A stretch of DNA of 64,000 nt from NCBI GenBank assembly GCA_027887045.1, contig JAPCJH010000002.1, forward strand, positions 446,723-510,722. Direction: 5' to 3'. The notes beneath the pieces are model-generated. The model had not been told where the DNA came from. It worked only from the letters and a program-made list of their open reading frames with translations, and ran no database searches. A program made the translations under genes and the position numbers. This stretch comes from Nitrososphaerota archaeon (GTDB lineage Archaea > Thermoproteota > Nitrososphaeria > Nitrososphaerales > Gagatemarchaeaceae). Below, piece after piece: positions 17,532-25,083 of the stretch; position 1 is the stretch's first letter; each line of letters opens with the position of its first letter.

Positions 17532-18462
17532 ACTGTTGCTGGCCCTGGGTGCGATACTCAGTTTCGTATTCGGGTGGAACAATAGCTCCTTTCTCATAGG
17601 CAACCTGAGAGGCTCGGGCACGCTGACCGCGCGGTCGTCGGTCCTTCTGGCCGTAACCGGACTTCTCGCCGGAGTGCTTCTCGAGGGTTCAAAGATGCTG
17701 AAGAGCCTGGACGGAGCACTTGCGACTTCCGCTTCGGCCTATGGGCTCGAGGTGACTTTCTTCGTTTCGATACTGCTCACAATCGGGCTGACCCTGCTGG
17801 CTCTCCCGGCGTCCATCAGCGCTGCAATGGTGGGCGCTTTTCTCGGGGTCGCCGTGGCATCAAGCCTCTCCGTGAACCAGGGCCAGACGTACTTGGTTAT
17901 CACGTTCTGGTTCGTCGCGCCCGTGCTGACTTATTTCGTTTCGCTCGCCCTGCATAGGGCGTTGCGTCGTCTGGTCTCGGGACTCAATCTGGTGGCTGCG
18001 GATTCGTTTAACAGGGTCGGGGTAGTCGCGACCTCATTCGCCGTCTCCTATTCGCTGGGGGCCAACAATATTGGTCTGATCTACGGCACCGCTCTAGGCG
18101 GGGCGCAGAACGGGGACAGCATCCTTGTCGCGATCGGGCTGACCTTCACAGCCATTGCTGGCACTATACTTTTGGGAAAAAGGAAGGTAAGCGAAACGCT
18201 CGGCGACAAGATGCTCGCCCTCAGTCCACAGGGAGTCCTGGCTGCGTTCGGCGGAGCTGCTCTGCTGGTCTGGACAGGCACTCAATTCCAGGTTCCAATG
18301 TCCATCAGCCATTGCATCCTCGGAGGGATGCTGGGCGCAGCCTATTCGAGCCGGATAACCGTCATAAACCGGAGAATAGTGTCCGAGTCGCTCTCGACGT
18401 GGGTCGTGATTCCGGTCGTCGCCTTCATAGCGGCATTCCTGCTCTTCCGGTTATCCCTTTAG
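17524..18462 (+). CDS. pit: inorganic phosphate transporter, Pit family
   Basis: The 312-residue membrane protein belongs to the phosphate transporter family PF01384. Its two inverted halves carry the family's paired signatures FGWNNSSFLIGNLRGSGTL near the N-terminus and YSLGANNIGLIYGTAL in the middle. It moves phosphate, usually as metal-phosphate or with a cation, across the cytoplasmic membrane. In the first signature, usual GxNDxxN residues are changed (GWNNSSF), a modest deviation. It forms an overlapping operon with the DUF47 gene. Confidence 0.88.
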   Translation: MIELLLALGAILSFVFGWNNSSFLIGNLRGSGTLTARSSVLLAVTGLLAGVLLEGSKMLKSLDGALATSASAYGLEVTFFVSILLTIGLTLLALPASISAAMVGAFLGVAVASSLSVNQGQTYLVITFWFVAPVLTYFVSLALHRALRRLVSGLNLVAADSFNRVGVVATSFAVSYSLGANNIGLIYGTALGGAQNGDSILVAIGLTFTAIAGTILLGKRKVSETLGDKMLALSPQGVLAAFGGAALLVWTGTQFQVPMSISHCILGGMLGAAYSSRITVINRRIVSESLSTWVVIPVVAFIAAFLLFRLSL

Positions 18463-18557
18463 TCTATCCAATCGTGAATGCTTACGGGTGAACAGGCCTG
18501 ACTCTTAGATCTAGTCTTGGCAACGGTTTGATGAAGCTAACGAGATTCGGACCCGCA

Positions 18558-18578
18558 AAGAGGGCCGCGGGTGGGATT
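18558..18578. repeat. att-like direct repeat of tRNA-His 3' end, distal copy
   Basis: These 21 bases are identical to 29734-29754, and cover the tRNA-His acceptor stem 3' strand, discriminator and part of the T stem, plus five bases beyond the tRNA. Beyond base 18578 similarity to the T arm becomes weak but keeps the ccca of the T stem. Confidence 0.8.
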
Positions 18579-18596
18579 ATTGCCCAACTATTTGGG
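18569..18596. repeat. 28-base repeat with hairpin, copy A
   Basis: It is identical over 28 bases to 21284-21311. It begins with gggtgggatt, shared with the tRNA-His T stem, and continues into a stem-loop (gcccaa, ctat, ttgggc). It overlaps the att-like repeat. Confidence 0.85.
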
Positions 18597-18661
18597 CTCA
18601 AATCGGCCTAATCACGCAGTATCTCCAGACAGAATGTCAGGGGTTTGAGTCGGGGGGAGTC

Positions 18662-18679
18662 CACATGAATAATCATGTG
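18662..18679. repeat. seven-base inverted repeat
   Basis: The sequence cacatga-ataa-tcatgtg is a perfect inverted repeat with a four-base centre. It could be an operator or a recombinase arm site. No gene is close enough to decide. Confidence 0.6.
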
Positions 18680-19030
18680 TAACTTACCTGAAAATCGTCC
18701 CCAAGAAGCGCCAATTGCGCAGTTAAGGTGCGAGAAGGGGCTTGTCCTGTAGGGTCGCTCACCTGACAACCGTCAGTAAATGCAGGTTCAGGCCCGGGGA
18801 GACTTGACCAGTTTAGTGCTCAGGAGGACGGTTCTGGCCCAGAAAAGACACTAGCGTTAGCAGAGCGGGGTGAATATTTCCACCCTTTCATGGCACCAAT
18901 AGCCACGGAGGCTGGGTAGGTAGCCGGGACGAGGGCGTTCGTGACTAGAGCTATTGTAACTTGTCGGGCAAGGCATGGGTAATCCTTCGGCTTGTAACTA
19001 TCGGGCAATAAACGTCCACAGCTGCCTTTT

Positions 19031-19189
19031 TTGCGTGATTATTCCAATCCTTACTGGGGGATTGCCAGGGGGAAGTGCATTATGTGCAACGATGAACGAA
19101 CGCCAAACGACCAAGGGTCGGACTGTCCTGAACCCGAACTCGCAAGAGTACCAGGACCGGTATACCATTCGGAATTAGCATTCTCATAA
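19031..19189 (+). CDS. possible 52-residue protein with CxxC
   Basis: A TTG at 19031 opens a 52-codon frame with NPYWGIARGKCIMCNDERT, a further Cys (SDCPEPE) and an unremarkable tail. A possible TATA element (gcaataaac) lies about 25 bases upstream. It may be a small zinc-binding protein or the tail of a decayed gene at the island edge. No relative is recognised and an overlapping frame is also open; low confidence. Confidence 0.25.
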   Translation: MRDYSNPYWGIARGKCIMCNDERTPNDQGSDCPEPELARVPGPVYHSELAFS

Positions 19190-19254
19190 ACATCTCCTCC
19201 CACGTCTATGACCTGTCTAAGCTTTTATGCAACCGAACTCCCAAACCATCCGGA

Positions 19255-19527
19255 TTGGCCTACTCTGAATTTAGGCGAAGCAAGAAGAGAAGATCGCGTT
19301 TTGATTTAACAGCCGCGATTCTAAAGGCGCTTATGTCAGAAAGCCTTACCGCTTATCAAATGATCTTTCATCTTAACCTAAATGCCAAGAGAGCCAATAA
19401 ATACCTTGAGGAGCTTCGACAGAAAGGGTTAGTAGAACTACGTCGGGATGGGAAAATCTCAACTTATGTCATAACTCCAAAGGGAATTGACTGGCTCAAC
19501 GATTACCTGAAGCTAATTCATGAATGA
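19255..19527 (+). CDS. winged helix-turn-helix regulator (HTH_45 type)
   Basis: The 90-residue archaeal winged-helix protein has a basic N-terminus (RRSKKRRSRFD), a recognition region NLNAKRANKYLEELRQKGLV and a wing RRDGKISTYVITPKG, ending in LNDYLKLI. TTG start at 19255, about 30 bases after a TATA-like ttttatgc, suggests a leaderless transcript. It is similar in layout to the protein at 55681-55965 (YLDELVGKGLI and YYVMTPSG). It precedes the secreted protein gene 19602 and may control the island genes. Confidence 0.8.
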   Translation: MAYSEFRRSKKRRSRFDLTAAILKALMSESLTAYQMIFHLNLNAKRANKYLEELRQKGLVELRRDGKISTYVITPKGIDWLNDYLKLIHE

Positions 19528-19601
19528 TTGGTTCGGACCTAAGGTAATGTAGCTATGGTTCATGGGGGCTTATATTCCAAGCTAGATATTGTCTGACGCA
19601 T

Positions 19602-20642
19602 ATGACCGAAAAACTATCCATTAATCATAACTCACCTAATCGAGGCCGATCTCAAAGCATCAGGGGATGCTCATCGATGATTGTTCTTGCGGTCCTCTTT
19701 GTCGCGCTTCTGTCACCTACCCTAGCCCAAGCTTCAACGCAGAGCACCTCTGGTCGTGAACAGTTCTTGAGGGATTATGTGAAAGCTCACCCGACGTTTT
19801 CGGGATGTCTGAGTGGGAGCGCCGCAGCAAAGACCGTGACCGTAGTCGACTGCCAATTCGATTACGCTGTTGCGGGCGGCTTGCAACCCGGATCTCAAGA
19901 CTCGGCTCCAAGAACCGAAAGAATGCGCCCTTACAATGGCTTCGGACCCTTTACATACAACTGTTCTAGCAGATGCTGGGTAGGCGGCGAATTTTACTAC
20001 TACGGTCCTTACTCAGAAGTTACTGCTTTCACAAAAATCCCCGTAGCACCCTCAAGTACTCCAACGTCTTTTAGCATGTGGGAGGGTCTTACAAATTGTA
20101 CAGCGACAATTTGTCCGCCATCTGGAAGCAATTCGTTGCTAGTACAATCGGGTTGGGTATACGGAACCGCTCTAAATGGAAGTCATCCCGACATGTTCGT
20201 TGAGCTCTATGGGAGCTTCTCCTGGAATGGCCACACCTGTACGAGCTACTTCTGTGGATATAGGGTGCAGGAATCAGCGGGAAATTCACTTTGGGGCTAC
20301 GATGATGCGTCTAATAATAATTGGGTCGCATACGTCGAGGATGATAGTGTAACCGGGATTCCTTACATCGCGGTCATCGATAGCTTCACTGCTACAGGAA
20401 TCTCAAATACTCTCCCGTACGCCATTGTGAGCATGGAAGCTGCAGGGGCTCCGAGCGCTTCCTATATCACTACCCCCATAAGCTTCACATCCGTGACAGT
20501 CTGGAATCCAAACGCCGTTCCTGCACAGGTGAATATCGACACAAACGACATGCTGGCATACGATGGACCTACCGGCAGTTCGGGAGTTACAGCGACTTAT
20601 TCCGCGACCGGCTTGTCAACAGGCACAGTGAAAGTCAGCTGA
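19602..20642 (+). CDS. secreted protein, possibly eqolisin (G1 peptidase)-like
   Basis: The 346-residue protein has an N-terminal signal peptide (hydrophobic IVLAVLFVALLSPTLAQA near residues 27-44). The mature part is Cys-poor, aromatic and Ser/Thr-rich, with predicted beta sandwich character. Two stretches, LLVQSGWVYG in the middle and YAIVSMEAAGAPSASYITTPISF near the C-terminus, resemble the Gln and Glu active-site regions of the glutamic peptidases (eqolisins), and their spacing of about 100 residues fits. This is pattern recognition, not a profile match. A TATA box (cttatattcc, about 19569-19578) lies 25 bases before the ATG. Two CxxxxxC-like pairs may form disulfides. Confidence 0.55.
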   Translation: MTEKLSINHNSPNRGRSQSIRGCSSMIVLAVLFVALLSPTLAQASTQSTSGREQFLRDYVKAHPTFSGCLSGSAAAKTVTVVDCQFDYAVAGGLQPGSQDSAPRTERMRPYNGFGPFTYNCSSRCWVGGEFYYYGPYSEVTAFTKIPVAPSSTPTSFSMWEGLTNCTATICPPSGSNSLLVQSGWVYGTALNGSHPDMFVELYGSFSWNGHTCTSYFCGYRVQESAGNSLWGYDDASNNNWVAYVEDDSVTGIPYIAVIDSFTATGISNTLPYAIVSMEAAGAPSASYITTPISFTSVTVWNPNAVPAQVNIDTNDMLAYDGPTGSSGVTATYSATGLSTGTVKVS

Positions 20643-20717
20643 ACTCAAATTCGCCAGACAGCTCTCTCCTTCGCCCGTTGACGGAGTGAGCTTATTACTT
20701 CGTCCTGGCTGCCAATT

Positions 20718-20945
20718 ATGGGCATGAGGCGGAAGGGTATGATCTTCGGCTTGATTCTGATTGCATTTGTTGCATCATTCTTTCTTGCTCCCGTTTCATA
20801 CTGGATGACAACTACTGGTCCTCTCATCACCATACCTCAAACAACAATCCCTGTCTACAGGTCACTTAGTTGTGCGATGTTTGGATTCGGCGACTCATAT
20901 GCAGGTGGCTCTTTCTATTTGACCTGCCATCCGCCTGTTCCTTGA
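20718..20945 (+). CDS. small secreted or membrane-anchored protein
   Basis: The 75-residue product has a basic N-terminus (MRRKG) and one hydrophobic segment (MIFGLILIAFVASFFLAPVSYW), then a Thr/Pro-rich tail containing two Cys. It looks like a signal-anchored extracellular peptide. It follows the secreted protein gene and its 3' end overlaps the end of the nitroreductase fragment on the other strand. No family recognised. Confidence 0.4.
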   Translation: MGMRRKGMIFGLILIAFVASFFLAPVSYWMTTTGPLITIPQTTIPVYRSLSCAMFGFGDSYAGGSFYLTCHPPVP

Positions 20946-21105
20946 CGGAAACCATGGGATTGCGGATGATGTTCTGCACCCAGTGAGATGCGCGCCCCAT
21001 TTCTGAGACGACGTAGTACATTGAACCGCGCTCGACGAACCAAATCTCAATCTCATGGGGCCTTCCTGACTTCCATCCAATGGTTGTGAGATAGAGGAAT
21101 GCCAT
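20866..21105 (-). pseudogene. truncated F420/deazaflavin-dependent nitroreductase
   Basis: The first about 55 residues match the N-terminal core of deazaflavin-dependent nitroreductases (Ddn-like, split-barrel fold): FLYLTTIGWKSGRPHEIEIW, YYVVSEMGRASHWVQNIIRNP and MVSVK. Normal members have about 130 residues; here the sequence diverges after VSVK into a basic run and stops, so the C-terminal strand and helix are missing. It is a remnant inside the putative island. Upstream codons before the ATG (SGKIQ) also fit the family. Confidence 0.7.
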
Positions 21106-21283
21106 TTGTATTTTGCCGCTGATTCGAGTGGTCCCTTATATTCGCCGCCAGAATCAGTTCTAGGTAATAGGCGAGACCAGTCCACAAGCTGAGTCACCAG
21201 TGGTCCGAGGAAAAGCAGTTTGGCCGAGCAATTGACCTCGTGGAGAGTTGCGTTTCATGAGGTGGAAAAGTGAAACAAGCCTA

Positions 21284-21311
21284 GGGTGGGATTATTGCCC
21301 AACTATTTGGG
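21284..21311. repeat. 28-base repeat with hairpin, copy B
   Basis: Identical to 18569-18596 over 28 bases. The flanking tRNA acceptor sequence found at copy A is replaced here (cta instead of ccgc), so it is a partial copy. Confidence 0.85.
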
Positions 21312-21428
21312 TTCAGAGGCCGCGAACAACGAGTTTCGGGTGCTTCTTTTCGCGGGAGATTCGTGGATTTTTGGGAATTGTTGGGGGCATTCGGCCAAAT
21401 ACGACAGATTCGCAAATTGAACAGGGAT

Positions 21429-21466
21429 GGCCGGACATTCCCCCACGCAAAAGGGTGGTAGAGGAA
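21429..21466. repeat. degenerate repeat pair with 29026-29063
   Basis: It shares ggccggacatt, cccacg and aaaagggtggta in order with 29026-29063, with about five mismatches. On the minus strand both encode a TTLxRGxMSG-like stretch, so they may derive from one coding element. Confidence 0.6.
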
Positions 21467-21680
21467 CTGAGCGTGCACATACCTCCTCGGTGGGGATTCG
21501 TTTATACATCGTCTATTCCATTTCAGAGACGCACTAACTTGGAGCCAAGAGGACTCGAGTCGTGGTCTTCGGAGGGGAATAAGGGCTCTTTCTTCGCCGC
21601 GGCAAGCAGAGGATTCTGCCAATATCATTGTCGACTTTGCGTAGCAGCCCGCCAGGCCTATATGGTGTAGTGCATTTTCG

Positions 21681-22398
21681 TTGAGGGTCACCCTCTTAGC
21701 TGTTGTTATGTGTCTGGCTCTCCTCCTCGTCTTTCCCACTAACGTACCGTTCGGAATGTCGGAGACCTCCTCACAACTTCCCGCGTGGGCATTCGTCGGG
21801 TCACACAGAACATACAATCATGCAATAACAGGCCCCGGCGGGCACAAGAACCTATGACGTGACCTCCATCTTTGTGTCCAACGGTACTACTTACGCCGTC
21901 GAAGATGAGGACGGGACACCATCGAATTTCAGCCTATCTGCGGTACCTGATCTCGCTACCTTCGCCGCGTCTGTGCGAGGCCTCCGGACCCTCAACAACG
22001 GTTCCGTACCGGCGGAATTCCTCGCACCATATCGCATCAACCAGAGCGCACTCGACGATTTCTCAGTTGTTGTTGGCCAGAATCTCATTACTTCACTGGG
22101 GAACCTAACCGTCGACGTGATAACGCTCAACGCAAACATAACAGTCTCAAGTGGCCACGCCTTCTTCAGGTACGACAAAGGGTCAACTTATTGGGTTGAG
22201 TCGTCGTCTGGCGTGTTTGTGAAGACGCACGAGGTCAATGGGGTTTTTGTTATTGATACTCTGCTTGTCTCGACGAACATTCCAATGAAGGGAGTCCCCC
22301 CAGCACCAGAGCCATTGAACGGCTACTTGATCACCTTCGCAGCTCTTGCCGCGATTCTGGTTGTGGGGCTTGGCTTCTTACTTTGGCGCCGAAGATAG
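21681..22398 (+). pseudogene. C-terminally anchored surface protein, frameshifted after signal peptide
   Basis: A TTG at 21681 starts a good signal peptide (RVTLLAVVMCLALLLVF). That frame runs to NHAITGPGGHKN and stops at 21856. A second frame, open from before 21859, continues with RTYDVTSIFVSNGTTY through a Thr/Asn-rich extracellular domain to a C-terminal membrane anchor (LITFAALAAILVVGLGFLLW) and RRR tail. Removing one G in ggcggg (21837-21842) joins them as ITGPGGTRTYDVTS. Alternatively the downstream frame starts at GTG 21859 without a signal peptide, which is unlikely for a C-anchored protein. Function unknown; similar to archaeal cell-surface proteins. Confidence 0.65.
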
Positions 22399-22465
22399 GC
22401 ACCAGCAAGACGGTTGCCATGCCAGCGTTAAATAGAAACTCGACCGTACAGTTGAGGGAAAGGAA

Positions 22466-24550
22466 GTGCCATTCTGCCCGAAGTGCGGCCAGCCCTACGA
22501 ACTGGTTCCTGGGGCTACGCAGGGTTTCTGCGAGTTCTGCGGTAACGCCTTGAGGTTAGCCGCGCCGACAAAGAGTGCTGAAGCGCTTTCGTCCCCAACG
22601 AGTCAGACTCCAGCACCGACTGCCCGGGCGAAGAACCCGAGGAGCAGCAAGACGAGGAAAAGAGTATTGGCCGTGGCTGCGGTCGTGATCTTCCTGTTCG
22701 CGGCGCTCGTTTCGTATGGAGCTTATCTCAATCTTTCCAGCTTGGGTGGTCAATCTACAACACAACCTTTGACCACACGGGGTTCAACGACGGTCACTAA
22801 TCCGTCGACCACGACTCAGCCGTCAACGACTACAAGCGGTCAGAAATCGACAACCACAATTCATTCCTCCCCGTCATCAGTCTCGACTTCCATCAATCAC
22901 TCTTCGGCCGCATCGACCACGAGTCAGCCGACGAGTCTCAGCATCGCGGACAGCACCCTCGCAGAAGGCGTGGACTCAAACTACCAGCCTGTCAACAGGA
23001 CTCAGGTATTCGACACAAACGCCCGCTTCGCGTATTCTTGGATCAACCTCGCGAATGTGTACTCTCCCTCCCACAACGTCACCTGGGTGTGGCTGACAAG
23101 TTGGGGGCAAGTCTACTTCAGGTATCAAGCCACTATTCCCGACCCTGGGAACGGCAGGCACTACCCCAACTGGTACACATATTGTGACATCTACATCAAA
23201 GGATCAAACGCCATCTACCTCGCGGGGAGCTGGCAGGTAGGCGTCTACATCGACGGTGCGCTTGATCTTGTGCAGAACTTCACGCTTCAGTCCCCGTACG
23301 TCACCCCCCAGGGGATCCGAAGCGCCTACGACGTGGCCCCGCTGATTCAGTCCGGATACACCGGGAAGGGAGTGACCGTCGCAATAATCAACTCGGGGAT
23401 TGACAACACCTTCTACAGCGACATCAAAGGTTTCGACGCCGCCTACGGCCTTCCAAACGCCAACATCACGGTAGTAGAGCCCAACGGAAGCCAAGGAACC
23501 AACGTAGAGGAACCCCAGGGCGAGACTACTGCTGATGTCGAGTTCGTACACGCGATGGCTCCGGATGCCCACATACTCCTGGTCCTCGTGGGAGGACTAT
23601 CTGGCTTCTTCACGGGTTTCAGCTACGTGATTGACAACAATGCAGCGGACATCGCAACCGTGAGCCCGTCCTGGGCGTGGTGGGGCCAGGGTAACCAGGG
23701 CACCGTTTTGGCAGAGAACTCGGAGTTCGCGAAGGGCGCGGGACAGAATATCACTCTCATAGCGGCTTCCAACGATTGGGGGTCGAACAACACGGTTCCC
23801 TGGGGGTCAATAACCGGCGATTTCTGGACCGCTCACCTCCCATATTCGTGGCTAATGCCCCAGTACAGTCAATACTTCACCGCGGTTGGTGGAACAGCTC
23901 TCACCCTGATCGGGAGCCGGTACGGGAGTGAAGCGGGATGGAACCAGAGCGGCGGAGGGCCGAGCAACCTCTTCTCACGTCCATCTTGGCAAACCGGTCC
24001 TGGCGTACCGAACAATAACTTCAGGGTCATACCTGACCTATCGCTCGATGCCTCCTGCTCTACCGGGTACACATTCTTCTGGAATGGACATCTCGGCTAC
24101 TTTTGCGGAACCAGCGGAGGCGCGCCAACTTTCGCCGGGATTGTCGCTGACATAGTTCAGGCTGCCGGCAAGCGGGTGGGGCTCTTGAACCCGATGCTCT
24201 ACTCGCTCGCGTCCTCCGCCCCATCCACGTTCCACGACGTGACGGGCGGGTGCAGTCTGGTCAAGACGGGCTCTGTGATCGGGACGGGCTACTGCTCATC
24301 GGCTGGATGGGACTACGTGACCGGGCTGGGAAGCCCGGACGCGGTAAAGCTGCTTGGCGGGATAGCTCACGTGCAGCTGGCTCAGGTGACAAATATGCCG
24401 ACGGGGTCTGAGTTGAGATTGGGGGCGTTGGTGGCCATCTCAAGGGGTGTCCTGTATTTGCCCTACTTGATCGCTGTTGTCGTCTCAATCTTGTCATTAA
24501 CATTAAGCCAACGACGGCGTGAATGGCGCTCCGGCCCTGATCAGTCGTAG
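22466..24550 (+). CDS. membrane-anchored sedolisin (S53) with N-terminal zinc ribbon
   Basis: The 694-residue protein has four parts. A zinc ribbon (C4, C7, C22, C25) comes first, then a TM helix (about 66-88), a Thr/Ser-rich linker (95-160) and a beta-rich accessory domain (about 180-275). The peptidase domain has the sedolisin residues Glu353 and Asp357 (GETTAD), Asp437 in AASNDWGS, and Ser550 in GTSGGAP; FHDVTGG and GWDYVTGLGSPD form the calcium-site end. A final hydrophobic helix is near 660-682. Sedolisins are serine-carboxyl peptidases active at low pH, so an acidic exterior is suggested. The usual long kumamolisin propeptide is not evident. GTG start, TATA (gttaaatag, about 22428-22436). 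Confidence 0.9.
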   Translation: MPFCPKCGQPYELVPGATQGFCEFCGNALRLAAPTKSAEALSSPTSQTPAPTARAKNPRSSKTRKRVLAVAAVVIFLFAALVSYGAYLNLSSLGGQSTTQPLTTRGSTTVTNPSTTTQPSTTTSGQKSTTTIHSSPSSVSTSINHSSAASTTSQPTSLSIADSTLAEGVDSNYQPVNRTQVFDTNARFAYSWINLANVYSPSHNVTWVWLTSWGQVYFRYQATIPDPGNGRHYPNWYTYCDIYIKGSNAIYLAGSWQVGVYIDGALDLVQNFTLQSPYVTPQGIRSAYDVAPLIQSGYTGKGVTVAIINSGIDNTFYSDIKGFDAAYGLPNANITVVEPNGSQGTNVEEPQGETTADVEFVHAMAPDAHILLVLVGGLSGFFTGFSYVIDNNAADIATVSPSWAWWGQGNQGTVLAENSEFAKGAGQNITLIAASNDWGSNNTVPWGSITGDFWTAHLPYSWLMPQYSQYFTAVGGTALTLIGSRYGSEAGWNQSGGGPSNLFSRPSWQTGPGVPNNNFRVIPDLSLDASCSTGYTFFWNGHLGYFCGTSGGAPTFAGIVADIVQAAGKRVGLLNPMLYSLASSAPSTFHDVTGGCSLVKTGSVIGTGYCSSAGWDYVTGLGSPDAVKLLGGIAHVQLAQVTNMPTGSELRLGALVAISRGVLYLPYLIAVVVSILSLTLSQRRREWRSGPDQS

Positions 24551-24686
24551 ATTTCACAATTTGCAGACGACGTGGGGCCAGCTCCAGACCCAATTTACCA
24601 ACGTCTTGCCGAAATCCAACGAGCAGCGTCTTTTCCCCCGCCTCAATGATGATTTATTATTCTCTTTATTCATTGGTATCTAGATA

Positions 24687-25013
24687 ATGCGCTGGAAAGG
24701 CATTAGTCGACTCACGGTAAGTGTAGCCGCAATCCTTGTCATTCTTGCGTTGGCAGGAGTAGGATACTATGGTTCCCAGCTTCCGGTGAAGACCACTGGT
24801 GGAATTACATCCGATTTCGCGTGCCCGAATGGACAGATGGACACCACATGCCCTACGGTGACTTCAATCGCATGCGATTCAACGACACTAAACGCAGGGG
24901 TGCAAGTGACAGTCACGGCCACTGTCACAGGGAGCGTCAAGATAATGGCGACATATAGCGGAGATTCAAGCAACCTGGGAAGTTCGGGTACGCTCCTCCT
25001 GACGATAATCTAA
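24687..25013 (+). CDS. small secreted protein with shortened Ig-like domain
   Basis: The 108-residue protein has a signal anchor (SVAAILVILALAGVGYYG). Then TSIACDSTTLNAGVQVTVT, and GSVKIMATYSGDSSNLGSSG follow. These are the first and last strands of a bacterial Ig-like (Big-type) repeat such as those in surface proteins; the middle 40 or so residues appear absent, with TATVT joined directly to GSVK. Either it is a reduced domain or an internal deletion product. AT-rich sequence before the ATG may be the promoter. Confidence 0.5.
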   Translation: MRWKGISRLTVSVAAILVILALAGVGYYGSQLPVKTTGGITSDFACPNGQMDTTCPTVTSIACDSTTLNAGVQVTVTATVTGSVKIMATYSGDSSNLGSSGTLLLTII

Positions 25014-25083
25014 ATCGGCGAGTCCCGAGACATGCTACTCTCGCTGGACCGTGGATGTCGGTCTTGGCAATGAGAGTTGCGAC

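Larger units (their letters stand above)
18463..19030. other. noncoding stretch at left edge of the island
   Basis: No gene could be supported over about 570 bases. The stretch holds the tRNA-His-like direct repeat (18558-18578), a hairpin-forming repeat (18569-18596), and a perfect seven-base inverted repeat cacatga/tcatgtg around aata (18662-18679). Such content suits an integration boundary. Confidence 0.55.
21106..21680. other. noncoding stretch with two repeats
   Basis: No convincing gene is seen in this 575-base stretch. It holds repeat copy B (21284-21311) and a degenerate 36-38-base repeat (21429-21466) also found at 29026-29063. Open frames on both strands lack recognisable features. 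Confidence 0.5.

Noticed and set aside
18820-19008. Minus-strand frame in the island edge
   Set aside because: No motif, no promoter, overlaps other open frames; not supported.
21248-21817. Two open frames on opposite strands in the island
   Set aside because: Composition is irregular, neither has domains, and both overlap the frameshifted surface gene or repeats.
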